A stretch of DNA of 64,000 bases from JACKNG01 sp050184115 (GCA_050184115.1 JBFXAQ010000010.1:1-64000), one strand, 5' to 3'; numbered from the stretch's first letter, positions 8,353-17,352 are shown. Numbers and translations are program-made. The notes: a model not told the origin generated them from the letters alone.

Positions 8353-9435
8353 TCACACCACCAGCGACGCCCGCGTCACCTTGCGCGCGGCCGAGTCGGA
8401 CAAGGCCTGGGCGACGTCGTCGAGCGCGTAGTCGGCATCGAGCAGTTCGTCGTGCGGGAAGCGCTCGCGCGTCTCGGCCAGGAACTGCATGGACTTGTTC
8501 AGGTAGTGGCCGAAATAGCGCATGGTCGGCAGGATGGTGACGCCGCGCCGCACCAGGAAGCCCGGGTCGTAGGGCACGGTCTGGCCGATGTTGATGGTAC
8601 CGATCGACACCAGCGTGCCGCCGAGGCGGATCAGCTTCGGCGCCTCGGCGAAGGCATCGACCACCCCGGCCACCTCGACGCAGACGTCGACCCCGCTGCC
8701 GCCGGTGAGCGCATTGACCGCCTCGATACGCGCCTCGGTCGTCGGGTACTCGTTGATGTCGATGACATGGTGCGCGCCGAAACGGCGCGCGTCGGCGAGG
8801 CGCTTCGGGATCGCGTCGATCACGATGACCTCGGCGCCCTTCTCGTGGGCGACCGCCGCGCAATTCAGGCCCAACCCGCCGGCGCCCTGGATCAGCACGC
8901 GGTCGCCGTAGGTCACCTTGGCCTGGTCGAGCCCGAAGTAGACCTGCGAAAGCGCGCAATTGGCACTGGCCGCGGCCTTGTCCGAGACCTCGTCCGGCAC
9001 CTTGAAGAAGGTCTGTTCCGGATGAATCATCCAGTGGGTGGCGAAGGTCGCGTGGAAATGCGGCGCGTCGTCCGGCTGGCGCGCCCAGTACTGGTAGGCA
9101 TTCGCACACATCCACGGCTGGCCCTTGGAGCAGGGCACACAGCGACGGCAGTGGATGAAATACGTCGCGACCACGCGGTCGCCTTCCTTGAGCGACTGGC
9201 CGGCGTGATCGTGGGTGGTGCCGGCGCCGAGCCGGTCGACCACGCCGACCACCTCGTGGCCGAGCCCGCCGCTCTTCTTGTTCGGATGATGTCCGCACCA
9301 GATGTGCAGTTCCGAGCCGCACACGTTGCTACGCACGACGCGGGCGACCAGCCCGCCCGGCGGAGGTTCCGGCACTTCGTATTCGCGGAATTCCAGCGCA
9401 CCGGGCTGGGTCATGTTGGCAAGACGGCCTTTCAT
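8353..9435 (-). CDS. Zinc-dependent alcohol dehydrogenase (MDR family)
   Basis: A 360-residue medium-chain dehydrogenase. Catalytic zinc ligands are Cys39 and His60-Glu61 (GLGHE). The structural zinc loop is Cys96, Cys99, Cys102 and Cys110. The NAD-binding segment GAGGLGLNCAAV follows at mid-protein. GGGAGAA precedes the ATG at 9435. It would oxidise an alcohol to the aldehyde that the adjacent aldehyde dehydrogenase converts to the acid. A longer in-frame ORF extends upstream through the ALDH gene but is a shadow frame. The substrate is unknown. Confidence 0.87.
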   Translation of the reverse strand: MKGRLANMTQPGALEFREYEVPEPPPGGLVARVVRSNVCGSELHIWCGHHPNKKSGGLGHEVVGVVDRLGAGTTHDHAGQSLKEGDRVVATYFIHCRRCVPCSKGQPWMCANAYQYWARQPDDAPHFHATFATHWMIHPEQTFFKVPDEVSDKAAASANCALSQVYFGLDQAKVTYGDRVLIQGAGGLGLNCAAVAHEKGAEVIVIDAIPKRLADARRFGAHHVIDINEYPTTEARIEAVNALTGGSGVDVCVEVAGVVDAFAEAPKLIRLGGTLVSIGTINIGQTVPYDPGFLVRRGVTILPTMRYFGHYLNKSMQFLAETRERFPHDELLDADYALDDVAQALSDSAARKVTRASLVV

Positions 9436-9461
9436 GGTGATTCTCCCGTGGGCGCGCCGGA

Positions 9462-10970
9462 TCAGCGCATGACGAAGGGATTGGGCACGTCGTCGGCGGT
9501 CGAGATCCAGACGCTCTTGGTCTGCAGGTACTCGTTGATGGCCTCGATGCCGTTCTCGCGGCCGATGCCGCTCTGCTTGTAGCCGCCGAAGGGCGACATG
9601 TAACTGACGGCGCGGTAGGTGTTGACCCACACCGTGCCCGCACGCACTGCCTTCGAGACCTTGAGCGCGCGTTTGATCGACTGCGTCCAGATGCCGGCGG
9701 CGAGCCCGAAGGCGATGTCGTTGGCGATCTCCACCGCTTCGTCGTCGTCCTCGAAGCGGATGATCGACAGCACCGGGCCGAACACCTCTTCCTGCGCGAT
9801 GCGCATGCGGTTGGTGACGCCGCCGAAGATGGTCGGCTGGACGAAATACTCGCTGTCGCCGGTGCCGGGCTGGCCCTTGGCCGGGCCGCCACCGAGCAGG
9901 AGCTCGGCGCCGTCGTCCCTGGCGACCTGGATGTAGGACAGGATCTTTTCGTACTGCGGCGGGGTGGTGACCGGGCCGACCTGGGTCGTACGGTCCATGG
10001 GGTCGCCCATGCGCGCGGTCTTCGCGAACTCGACCAGCTTGCCGACGAAGGCGTCGTAGATGCCGTCCTGCACCAGCAGGCGCGAGCCAGCGATGCAGGT
10101 CTGGCCAGTGGCGGCGAAGATGCCGGAGATGGCGCCCTTGACCGCATCGTCGAGCACGGCGTCGTCGAAGACGATGTTCGGCGACTTGCCGCCGAGCTCC
10201 AGCGTGCAGCGTTTGAGACCGCCGGCGGCGGCCTGGTAGACGCGCGCGCCGGAATCCGAGCCGCCGGTGAAGGCGACCTTGGCCACCTTGGGATGCTCGA
10301 CCAGGCGCGCGCCGCACTCGGCACCGAAACCGGTGACGACGTTGACGACGCCGGGTGGGAAACCGGCCTCGGTGAACAGTTCGGCGAGGCGCAAGGTCGA
10401 CGTCGAGGTGAATTCCGACGGCTTGACCACCACCGTGCAACCGGCCGCCAGTGCCGGCGCGAGTTTCCAGGTCAGGAGCAGCAGAGGCGAGTTCCACGGC
10501 GTGATCGCGGCGACCACGCCGAGCGGTTCGTGCAGGGTGTAGTTGAAGGTGTCGGGCTTGTCGAGCGGGATGACCGACCCTTCGATCTTGTCCGCCAGCC
10601 CGCCGTAGTAGTAGTACCATTGCGGCAGGTAGGCGCACTGCGCGCCCATCTCGCTGATCAGCTTGCCGTTGTCGCGCACTTCCATGGCGGCGAGTTCCTC
10701 GGCGTGCGCGGCGATGAGATCGCCGACACGCCGCAGCAGGGCACCACGCGCCGAGGCGCTCATCGTCGCCCACGGACCGCGCGAGAACGCCTGCCACGCC
10801 GAGTCGACGGCAGCGTCGACCTCGGCCGCGCCGCAGCGCGCGACCTCGGCCCAGGCTCGCGAGGTGTAGGGGTTGACGGTCTCGAAGTAGTCCCCGGAAG
10901 AGGGCGCGACACGCCGGCCGTCGATCCAGGCGTCGAAACGCGCCAGGGCAGTGGTCTGCGCGGTGGTCAT
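9462..10970 (-). CDS. NAD(P)-dependent aldehyde dehydrogenase
   Basis: A 502-residue ALDH-superfamily enzyme of standard length. The general base Glu258 lies in ELGGKSPN and the catalytic Cys292 in GQTCIAGS. AITPWNSPLLLLTWKLAPAL is the usual cofactor-domain segment and EEVFGPVLSIIRF the usual C-terminal one. It oxidises an aldehyde to a carboxylate in the cytoplasm. It lies between the acyl-CoA dehydrogenase and the zinc ADH on the same strand with short gaps, so an alcohol-to-acid route is encoded. Which aldehyde is used cannot be told. Confidence 0.9.
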   Translation of the reverse strand: MTTAQTTALARFDAWIDGRRVAPSSGDYFETVNPYTSRAWAEVARCGAAEVDAAVDSAWQAFSRGPWATMSASARGALLRRVGDLIAAHAEELAAMEVRDNGKLISEMGAQCAYLPQWYYYYGGLADKIEGSVIPLDKPDTFNYTLHEPLGVVAAITPWNSPLLLLTWKLAPALAAGCTVVVKPSEFTSTSTLRLAELFTEAGFPPGVVNVVTGFGAECGARLVEHPKVAKVAFTGGSDSGARVYQAAAGGLKRCTLELGGKSPNIVFDDAVLDDAVKGAISGIFAATGQTCIAGSRLLVQDGIYDAFVGKLVEFAKTARMGDPMDRTTQVGPVTTPPQYEKILSYIQVARDDGAELLLGGGPAKGQPGTGDSEYFVQPTIFGGVTNRMRIAQEEVFGPVLSIIRFEDDDEAVEIANDIAFGLAAGIWTQSIKRALKVSKAVRAGTVWVNTYRAVSYMSPFGGYKQSGIGRENGIEAINEYLQTKSVWISTADDVPNPFVMR

Positions 10971-10986
10971 GGCAAGGCTCCCCGGT

Positions 10987-12153
10987 TCAATACGAGCGCG
11001 GCAGTTCGAGCACGTGCTCGGCGAAGTACGACAGGATGAGATTGGTCGAGATCGGCGCGATGCGATACAGGCGCGCCTCGCGCCACTTGCGTTCGATGTC
11101 GTACTCCTCGGCCACGGCGAAGCCGCCGAAGGTCTGCATGCAGGTATCGCCTGCTTCCCAGGCCGCCTCGGAGGTCAGCATCTTCGCCATGTTGGCGTAG
11201 GTGCCGGTGCGCGGATCGTCGCTCTCGTAGTAACGGCAGGCCTTCTCCAGGATCGCCTCGGCCGCCTCGACGTTGGCGAAGGCGCGCGCGATGGGGAACT
11301 GGATGCCCTGGTTCTGGCCGATGGGCCGCCCGAACACCACGCGCTCGCGGGCGTAGTCGGCGGCCTTCTTGAGGAAGTAACGGCCGTCGCCGAGCGACTC
11401 GGAAGCGATCAGGATGCGCTCGGCATTCATGCCCGAGAGGATGTAGCGAAAGCCTTTGCCTTCCTCGCCGACCAGGCTCGAGGCCGGGATTGGCACGTTG
11501 TCGAAGAAGATCTCGGTCGTCGAGTGATTGATCATCGTCCTGATCGGATTGATGGTCATGCCGTTCTTCTTCGCCTCGCGCATGTCGACGAGGAAGACGG
11601 AGAGACCGTCAGAACGCTTCTTGACCTCGTCCTTGGGCGTGGTGCGGGCCAGCAGTACCATGAGGTCGGACTGCAGCGCGCGCGAGGTCCACACCTTCTG
11701 GCCGTTGACGATGTACTGGTCGCCCTTGCGCACCGCCATGGTCGAGATGCTGAGCGTGTCGGTGCCGGCGGTCGGCTCGGTCACACCGAACGCCTGCAGA
11801 CGCAGTTCGCCGGCGGCGATGCCGGGCAGGTACATCTGCTTCTGTTCCTCGCTGCCATGACGCAGCACCGTGCCCATGGTGTACATCTGGGCGTGACAGG
11901 CGCCGGCATTACCGCCGAACTCGTGAATGGCGGTGAGGATGGCCGAACCGATCGAGATCGGCATGCCGCTGCCACCGTACTCCTCGGGAATGAGCGCCGC
12001 GAGCAGGCCGAGCTCGGTCAGCTTGTCGACGAACTCGGTGGGATACTGCCGCTCGCGATCCTTGGCGCGCCAGTATTCGCCGGAGAACTCCTCGCACACC
12101 TTGCGCACGGTGTCGCGGATCTGGGTGACGGTTTCCTCGTGTTCTGTGCTCAT
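10987..12153 (-). CDS. Acyl-CoA dehydrogenase-family protein lacking the usual EGT glutamate
   Basis: A 388-residue ACAD-fold protein with the FAD-contact segments AFGVTEPTAGTD and VNGQKVWTS and the helical domain VFGRPIGQNQ. At the C-terminus the usual catalytic loop YEGTxEIQ is replaced by YRIAPISTN and the protein ends LPRSY. The canonical Glu is therefore Ala, so the base must be elsewhere or the enzyme does something other than simple alpha,beta-dehydrogenation. It follows the hydrolase gene after about 116 bases that include a strong hairpin. It probably oxidises the CoA ester made by the CoA-transferase of this operon. Confidence 0.82.
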   Translation of the reverse strand: MSTEHEETVTQIRDTVRKVCEEFSGEYWRAKDRERQYPTEFVDKLTELGLLAALIPEEYGGSGMPISIGSAILTAIHEFGGNAGACHAQMYTMGTVLRHGSEEQKQMYLPGIAAGELRLQAFGVTEPTAGTDTLSISTMAVRKGDQYIVNGQKVWTSRALQSDLMVLLARTTPKDEVKKRSDGLSVFLVDMREAKKNGMTINPIRTMINHSTTEIFFDNVPIPASSLVGEEGKGFRYILSGMNAERILIASESLGDGRYFLKKAADYARERVVFGRPIGQNQGIQFPIARAFANVEAAEAILEKACRYYESDDPRTGTYANMAKMLTSEAAWEAGDTCMQTFGGFAVAEEYDIERKWREARLYRIAPISTNLILSYFAEHVLELPRSY

Positions 12154-12204
12154 CGCTCGGCCCCTGGTTGATTTGCTGCGGATGTTCGACGGATGGCAGA
12201 AACG

Positions 12205-12230
12205 ACCACCCCGCCGGGCGGCGGGGTGGT
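12205..12230 (-). terminator. Strong intercistronic hairpin (11-bp stem)
   Basis: ACCACCCCGCC (12205-12215) pairs perfectly with GGCGGGGTGGT (12220-12230) around a 4-base loop. It lies between the hydrolase stop (12270) and the acyl-CoA dehydrogenase start (12153). Read on the minus strand it is followed by CGTTTCTG, a poor U-run. It is a partial terminator or a stability element that could split the operon into two expression levels. Confidence 0.55.
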
Positions 12231-12269
12231 GCGGGGCCCGTCACCGTCGGCGACGGGCCGCTCGACGGG

Positions 12270-13118
12270 TCACTTCTGGGCGAGGACCTTGTCGAGCACC
12301 GGGTAGAGGTAGCGGTTGAAGACCTCGGGGTTCTCGCTCATGGGGAAATGGCCGATTTCCTCCATGATGATGCACTCCGAGTTCTTGGTCTTCCTGGCGG
12401 TCTCTTCGGTCATCTCCGGGGTGCAGGCGAAGTCGTAGACGCCGGTCATGTAGTAGATCGGCACGTCGCCGTTGAGCTTCTCCGTCTCGCCGCGGAAATC
12501 GTGGTCGACGCTGTAGAAGTAGAGGTCGCCCTTGAACACGCCCGGACCACCCTGGGAGTAGTACCACCAGGTCTCCCAGCGATACTTGTCCGGGCTCTGC
12601 GGGGCCATCAAGCCGAACACCGAGGTTGCGCAGGTCTCACCGCCGTGGATGTGCGAGTGACGCAACCAGTCGAGATGCCAGCCCGGCGAATACTCGCAGG
12701 CCTCGATGGCGATCAGCGCCCGCACGTCCTTGGCGTAGTTCTTCGCGAGGTGCAGGCAGATGTTGCCGCCCATGGAGCTGCCCATGATGACCGGCTTGTC
12801 GAGGCCGAGTTCCTTGCAGAAGGCCATCAGGAGGCCGGAGTAGAACTTCGCCGTGAGCTTGTACTCGTCGTTCTCCTTGTACCAGTCGTAGGGCGGGATC
12901 GACTTGCCGTGGCGCGGCAGGTCGAGCGCGATGACGCGGAAGTTCTTGTTGATGGCCGGATCGCAGAGCTGGTGACGCCACTCGCGCGAGTCCGTGCCCG
13001 CGGTGTGCAGGCAGACCATGGGAATGCCTTCGCCCGCCTCCTCGAAGAAGATGCGGTACTCGGTGCCCTCGTAGGGGACCCAGATGTAACGGCCGACGAT
13101 CGGTTCGATATTTGCCAT
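12270..13118 (-). CDS. Alpha/beta-fold hydrolase
   Basis: A 282-residue hydrolase. The oxyanion region is CLHTAG near residue 37, and DLPRHGKS at 66-73 is the typical strand-4 loop. The nucleophile Ser115 lies in GSSMGG, the acid is in YDFACTP, and the catalytic His is in EIGHFPM near the C-terminus. This is the layout of C-C bond (MhpC-like) and ester hydrolases. It starts 19 bases after the SCP2-like gene and probably hydrolyses an ester, lactone or vinylogous diketone of the operon's substrate. The specific reaction is not deducible. Confidence 0.85.
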   Translation of the reverse strand: MANIEPIVGRYIWVPYEGTEYRIFFEEAGEGIPMVCLHTAGTDSREWRHQLCDPAINKNFRVIALDLPRHGKSIPPYDWYKENDEYKLTAKFYSGLLMAFCKELGLDKPVIMGSSMGGNICLHLAKNYAKDVRALIAIEACEYSPGWHLDWLRHSHIHGGETCATSVFGLMAPQSPDKYRWETWWYYSQGGPGVFKGDLYFYSVDHDFRGETEKLNGDVPIYYMTGVYDFACTPEMTEETARKTKNSECIIMEEIGHFPMSENPEVFNRYLYPVLDKVLAQK

Positions 13119-13137
13119 GTGCGTACTCCTCTCGCGC

Positions 13138-13515
13138 TCAGATCTCGCGCATGCGGTCGAGCGCCCACATCAGCGCGCGCATGTTCTGCCATAGGACCAT
13201 CTGGTCACCTTCGAGGGTGACGCGGCCGTGCAGGGGATGGGCCATTGCCCACAGGTCGTTGTACATCGGCGGCGGCACCGGCTCGCAGAACTTCTTCCAG
13301 CTCTCGGCCGGTCCGCGGATGGCCAGCTGGTAGCAGGTCTCGGGACCGAGCTGATCGGAGAATCCGGCCAGCTTGCCGCGATCGAAGGAGACGACGTATT
13401 GCTTGTCGCCGAAACCGAACAGCAGGCTGGCAGTGAAATGCTTGCCGATCCAGCTCATGGGACCGTTCTTGTTCACCGCGTCCTGCCATTTCTTCATCCA
13501 GGACATGTCGAACAT
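13138..13515 (-). CDS. Small SCP2-like lipid-binding protein (tentative)
   Basis: A 125-residue protein starting at the ATG at 13515 behind GGGAGGT. It has the pattern YVVSFDRGKLAGF, a QLAIRGPAESW strand, HGRVTLEGDQMVLWQN and a final short helix. That order (ligand-pocket strands, then a GD turn, then a C-terminal helix) resembles the sterol carrier protein 2 fold. I see no catalytic motif. As first gene of the catabolic operon downstream of the LysR gene it could bind a hydrophobic acyl-CoA or sterol-like substrate. The family assignment is from pattern only and should be treated as a hypothesis. Confidence 0.5.
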   Translation of the reverse strand: MFDMSWMKKWQDAVNKNGPMSWIGKHFTASLLFGFGDKQYVVSFDRGKLAGFSDQLGPETCYQLAIRGPAESWKKFCEPVPPPMYNDLWAMAHPLHGRVTLEGDQMVLWQNMRALMWALDRMREI

Positions 13516-13668
13516 GGGTGACCTCCCTAGGGTTCGAGGAGTGCCCGCAGAGGGGCGTATGTACCGCGGCGCCGCTGACGGAACGCGGCCCGCGCGGGGG
13601 CATTTCCGCGGGCGCCATGGCAATGAGAAGGGGGGAGCTTATAGAGTCGCGCGGGGATATGTAAACAA

Positions 13669-13681
13669 TATCCTTCGTATA
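13669..13681. promoter_or_regulatory. Candidate LysR-type T-N11-A operator in the operon leader
   Basis: TATCCTTCGTATA has T-N11-A spacing with TAT/ATA arms. It lies in an AT-rich patch (13630-13705) between the LysR stop and the start of the first operon gene at 13515. The patch is much less GC-rich than the surroundings and also holds TTATA/TATA repeats that could supply a -10 element. Confidence 0.4.
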
Positions 13682-13712
13682 CCTTTTATAGGTTTTTCTT
13701 ATACCCGTGCGC

Positions 13713-14633
13713 TCAGTCCGTCGTCGTCGTCACGTCCCAGAATTCACCGTGCATTTCCTGCACGCAGAGACGCAGCAGGTCGATGGTGGCGCGCACGGCA
13801 TTGGAGGCCGGCCGGCCACGGGTCTGCGCCAGGTACATGCGCCGTTCGACCCGAGGGCTGATGATGGGCACGGCACGCAGTTCGCCGCGCGCAACCTCCT
13901 CGGCGACCGCCGCATAGGACAGGATGGTAGCGCCGACACCAAGGCGGGCGAGCGACTTCATCTGCGTGAAGGCATCGATCTCGACCCGCGGCGACAGCAC
14001 CACGTCGTGCTCCTGGGCGATGCGGTCGAGCATGTCGCGCAGACCGTGGTGCCGACCGGGCAGGATCAACGGCATCTGCGCGAGGTCGGCAAAGCGCACG
14101 TTGCGGCGCCGCCGCTCGTCGCTGCTGGTGATGAGGTAGAGCTCCTCGTTGAAGAGGGGCTCGGCATGGACACCGGCGTCGCGCTGCACGCCGTGCAGAA
14201 TGCAGACGTCGAGCTGGCCGGCGCGCAACCAGTCGAGGACGTAGCCGCTGGTGCCCTCGACCACGCGCAGCGAGACCTTGGGCAGCACCTCCTGCATGCG
14301 CACGATGAGCGGCACGCTCAGCACCGCCGAAATCGACGACGGCATCCCCAGTACCACGCTGCCCTGCGGCACGTTGGCACCGCGGCGAATGACCTGGGCG
14401 GTCTCGTCGACCTGTTCGAGAATGACCTTCGCACGCTGCAGCAGTTCGCGCCCGGCCTCGGTCGGCTGCACGCCGCGCACCGAGCGGGTGAGCAGCTTCA
14501 CCCCCAGCTCGTCCTCGAGCTTGGCCATCTGCTGGGACAGGGCGGGTTGGGCGACGAACAGGGATTCGGCCGCACGCTTCATCGAGCCACGCTCGACGAT
14601 CTCGATGAAGTACCTGAGGTTGCGCAGTTCCAT
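13713..14633 (-). CDS. LysR-family transcriptional regulator
   Basis: A 306-residue protein with an N-terminal winged helix-turn-helix (MELRNLRYFIEIVERGS, AAESLFVAQPALSQQMAKLE, residues 1-60) and a periplasmic-binding-like effector domain from about residue 90. This is full LysR length. It is codirectional with and just upstream of the catabolic operon that starts at 13515. The 197-base gap contains an AT-rich patch with a T-N11-A motif, so it probably controls that operon with a pathway intermediate as coinducer. No divergent partner gene of obvious function lies on its other side. Confidence 0.9.
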   Translation of the reverse strand: MELRNLRYFIEIVERGSMKRAAESLFVAQPALSQQMAKLEDELGVKLLTRSVRGVQPTEAGRELLQRAKVILEQVDETAQVIRRGANVPQGSVVLGMPSSISAVLSVPLIVRMQEVLPKVSLRVVEGTSGYVLDWLRAGQLDVCILHGVQRDAGVHAEPLFNEELYLITSSDERRRRNVRFADLAQMPLILPGRHHGLRDMLDRIAQEHDVVLSPRVEIDAFTQMKSLARLGVGATILSYAAVAEEVARGELRAVPIISPRVERRMYLAQTRGRPASNAVRATIDLLRLCVQEMHGEFWDVTTTTD

Positions 14634-14787
14634 GGCGGCGCTTCGCTATCGCGCCACGCGGCGGCGAGGCCGGTGAGACGCACGCGGGACGATGCCGGTG
14701 AACGAACGGGTCTCGCTTGACGCGGGCGGGCAGGTCATCGACATGAAAGCGGTCCTCCAGCGCATCGGGCGCCCGTCGTGCCAGGCG

Positions 14788-15294
14788 TCAGGGTTCGGCG
14801 CTCGCGCCCGCGAGCAGCGCACGGTGGACGGCGGCACGCGCCGAATCCGGGTCGGGCCACGCTGGCACGGCAGCGATGGTGTCGATGTAGGCCGACGGCA
14901 GGCCGTGCTCACGGGCGCCGGCCAGGACCAGGTCGCGGTACCAGTCGTAGGGTGCGAGATCGTCATCGGACCAACCGTCCTGTACCAAGTACACATGGCA
15001 CTCGCCGACACCCGCGATCCTGAGCCGGGTCGCGTCGTAACCCTGGCCGACGCCCTCGATGCGATCGAGCGTCGCGCGCATCGTCGCCGGCAGGGCGTAC
15101 ACGACCCCGTGGGCGAGGGCGTCGGCGCCAGGCATCAGGGTGCACTTGCCGGAACCGTCGCGCCCGCGCTTACAGAAACGGAGGGCGTAACCGGGCAGAG
15201 CGACGCGGGCCAGTACACCGACCGCGCCGACGCGCGCGGCGAGGCGGGCGGACAACAGGTTGGAGCCGTAGGCGAGGTAGGGCAGGTATTCCAC
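14788..15294 (-). CDS. Gamma-glutamylcyclotransferase-like (AIG2-type) protein
   Basis: A 168-residue protein beginning MEYLPYLAYGSNL. The YGSNL loop that binds the gamma-glutamyl group in the GGCT fold is at residues 9-13. RVALPGYALRFCKRG and AHGVVYALPATMRATLDRIEG follow in the family order, the latter containing the conserved acidic residue. Members release 5-oxoproline from gamma-glutamyl amines or degrade glutathione. It is divergent from the LLM gene at 15382, with 87 bases between that contain a fragment of a repeat. Its physiological substrate is not known from context. Confidence 0.75.
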   Translation of the reverse strand: MEYLPYLAYGSNLLSARLAARVGAVGVLARVALPGYALRFCKRGRDGSGKCTLMPGADALAHGVVYALPATMRATLDRIEGVGQGYDATRLRIAGVGECHVYLVQDGWSDDDLAPYDWYRDLVLAGAREHGLPSAYIDTIAAVPAWPDPDSARAAVHRALLAGASAEP

Positions 15295-15321
15295 GGTCGA
15301 CGGGTCGGACAGCGGGGTGGC

Positions 15322-15336
15322 AAGTATACTGTCCCC
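15322..15336. repeat. Solo half-arm AAGTATACTGTCCCC
   Basis: These 15 bases are identical to one arm of the 17-bp inverted repeat at 50351-50416. Here only one arm is present, in the divergent region between the cyclotransferase and an LLM gene. The following GGGGGAC at 15348-15354 can pair with GTCCCC to form a hairpin. Confidence 0.65.
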
Positions 15337-15381
15337 GCGCCGACGCCGGGGGACGCCGGCGCCTCAAAGGGGAAAACGCAT

Positions 15382-16515
15382 TTGAACGCCATCACGCACG
15401 CCGACGATGTCCGCGCCTGGCGCCATCGTCATGTACCACTGTTCAACGACAACAAGCTCAAGCTCGGCATCTTCGGCCAGAACTGCTCGAATGGCTGCAC
15501 CATCACCCACGCGCCGACGAGCTTCGAGCCCACCTATGCCCACAACGTCGAGCTGAGTCGCCTCGCCGACCAGGTCGGCCTGGAACTGCTGGTACCGGTC
15601 GGGCGCTGGAAGCACTTCGGCGGCACCACCGAGTTCAACGCCAACAATCTCGAGGTCTACACCTGGGCCACGGCGATGGCCTGCAACACCGAGAACATCA
15701 TGGTGTTCGCGACCTCGCACGTGCCCACCGTGCACCCGCTGTTCGCGGCCAAGCAGGCCGCCACCATCGACAACATCTCCGGTGGGCGCTTCGGCCTCAA
15801 CATCGTGTGCGGCTGGTTCCGTCCCGAGATCGAGATGTTCGGCGCCGCCCAGCTCGACCACGACGAGCGCTACCGCATGGCCGACGAGTGGCTGACGGTG
15901 ATCAAGCGCGCCTGGACGGAGCAGGATTTCGATTTCGCCGGCGATTACTACACGGTCAGGGGGGGCTACCTGAACCCCAAGCCCGTGCAGCAGCCCTTCC
16001 CGGTGCTGGTCAACGCCGGCAGCTCCGACGCCGGGCGCGAATTCTCGGCGCGCCATGTCGATTTCAATTTCATCACCATCACCACGACGGACGAGGCGCG
16101 CGCCAAGATCGACGACGTCAAGCGCCGCGCCGCCGTCCACGGTCGCGAATGCGGAGTGATGACCTACGGCCTGGTGTGCTGTCGCGACACCGAACGCGAG
16201 GCGCGCGAACTCTACGACAGCATCGTGCGCCACGGCGACTGGGCGGCGACGGAGAACATCATGAGCCTGCTCGGCATCGAGTCGAGCTCGTTCGGCGACA
16301 AGGACACCGTGCGCAACCTCGGTGAACGCTTCATCGCCGGCTGGGGTGGCTATCCCCTGGTCGGCACGCCCGAGCAGGTGGTGGAGCAGATGCAGGCCGT
16401 GCACGCCATGGGCATCGACGGCTTCATCCTGTCGTGGCTCGACTACCTGCCCGAACTCGAATACTTCGCCGAGCGTGTCATGCCGTTGCTGCGCCAGGCG
16501 GGGTTGCGGACTTGA
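15382..16515 (+). CDS. LLM-class flavin-dependent monooxygenase (RutA/SsuD-like)
   Basis: A 377-residue luciferase-like TIM-barrel enzyme. Recognisable blocks are KLGIFGQNCSNG, FVPVGRW-type substrate wall (here LLVPVGRWKHFGG), ATIDNISGGRFGLNIVCGW with following RPEIEMFG, and GTPEQVVEQM near the C-terminus. The GW-x-PE segment resembles FMNH2-dependent members such as pyrimidine monooxygenase RutA and alkanesulfonate monooxygenase rather than F420 enzymes. The start is taken as TTG at 15382 behind AAGGGGA (15367-15373), since no ATG fits and the upstream extension overlaps the opposite-strand gene. It precedes an SDR by 66 bases, probably in one operon. Confidence 0.8.
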   Translation: MNAITHADDVRAWRHRHVPLFNDNKLKLGIFGQNCSNGCTITHAPTSFEPTYAHNVELSRLADQVGLELLVPVGRWKHFGGTTEFNANNLEVYTWATAMACNTENIMVFATSHVPTVHPLFAAKQAATIDNISGGRFGLNIVCGWFRPEIEMFGAAQLDHDERYRMADEWLTVIKRAWTEQDFDFAGDYYTVRGGYLNPKPVQQPFPVLVNAGSSDAGREFSARHVDFNFITITTTDEARAKIDDVKRRAAVHGRECGVMTYGLVCCRDTEREARELYDSIVRHGDWAATENIMSLLGIESSSFGDKDTVRNLGERFIAGWGGYPLVGTPEQVVEQMQAVHAMGIDGFILSWLDYLPELEYFAERVMPLLRQAGLRT

Positions 16516-16581
16516 ACCAGGCACGTCGCCACGCCCGTTGAGGAGCGGTGCGCGACATCAAGCAATCACGGGGGAGAAGAC

Positions 16582-17352
16582 ATGGGACGCCTGCAGGACA
16601 AGGTCATCATCATCACCGGCGCGCTCGGCGGCCAGGGCCAGCTCGCCGTGGAACGCTTTCTCGACGAGGGTGCACGGGTGGTCGCGTCCGACCTCGCCGC
16701 CGCGGCCAACGGCAAGGTCGCCGCATTGCTCGCCGATGTGCCCGAGCGCCTCGCCTACCGCGGCGGCGACATCTGCTCCGACGACCTGCCGGGCGAACTG
16801 GTGGCGCTGGCGCTGGAACGTTTCGGGCGCCTCGACGTGCTCTACACCAATCACGGCCTGATGCTCGGCAAGCCCTTTCTCGACACCACCCTGGCCGAGT
16901 TCGACGCCCTCGTCGCGACCAACCTCCGCGCGCCGTTCGCGCTCAGCTTGCACGCCGCACGGGCGATGGCCGCCGGCGGAGGCGGCGTCATCATCCACAA
17001 CTCGTCGGTCGGCGGCATCGTCGGCTTCCCGACCATGGCGGCCTACGGTGCCTCGAAAGGCGGGCTCGCCCAGCTTGCGCGCTCGATGGCGACGGACCTC
17101 GCACCGCACAACATCCGTGTCAACGCCATCTGCCCGGGGGTGGTCGACACCCCCATGCCGCGCCGTTACGTCGGCGAGGTGAGCGACGCCGAGCGCGACG
17201 CCGCGTTCAGCGCCATGGCCGACATGCACCTCCTGAAGCGCCTGGCGCGGCCGGAAGAAATCGTCAACGTGGTGGTGTTCCTGGCCTCGGACGAAGCCTC
17301 GTTCATGACCGGTGCCGTGATCCCCGTCGATGGCGGCTTGACGGCGATCTGA
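16582..17352 (+). CDS. Short-chain dehydrogenase/reductase
   Basis: A 256-residue classical SDR. The cofactor motif TGALGGQG is at 12-19, NHGLMLG occupies the NNAG position, and the catalytic Tyr155/Lys159 lie in YGASK with an upstream SSVGG serine. The FLASDEASFMTGAV region near the end is typical of FabG-like enzymes. The NNAG motif is changed to TNHG, which occurs in some subfamilies. It lies downstream of an LLM monooxygenase and upstream of a phosphotriesterase-family hydrolase, so it may oxidise or reduce the oxygenated product of the monooxygenase. Confidence 0.85.
   Translation: MGRLQDKVIIITGALGGQGQLAVERFLDEGARVVASDLAAAANGKVAALLADVPERLAYRGGDICSDDLPGELVALALERFGRLDVLYTNHGLMLGKPFLDTTLAEFDALVATNLRAPFALSLHAARAMAAGGGGVIIHNSSVGGIVGFPTMAAYGASKGGLAQLARSMATDLAPHNIRVNAICPGVVDTPMPRRYVGEVSDAERDAAFSAMADMHLLKRLARPEEIVNVVVFLASDEASFMTGAVIPVDGGLTAI

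Noticed and set aside
8353..10797. 814-codon frame covering the ADH and most of the ALDH, seeming a fusion
   Set aside because: Only the last 360 residues match a family (zinc ADH). The upstream part is an out-of-frame reading of the aldehyde dehydrogenase gene.
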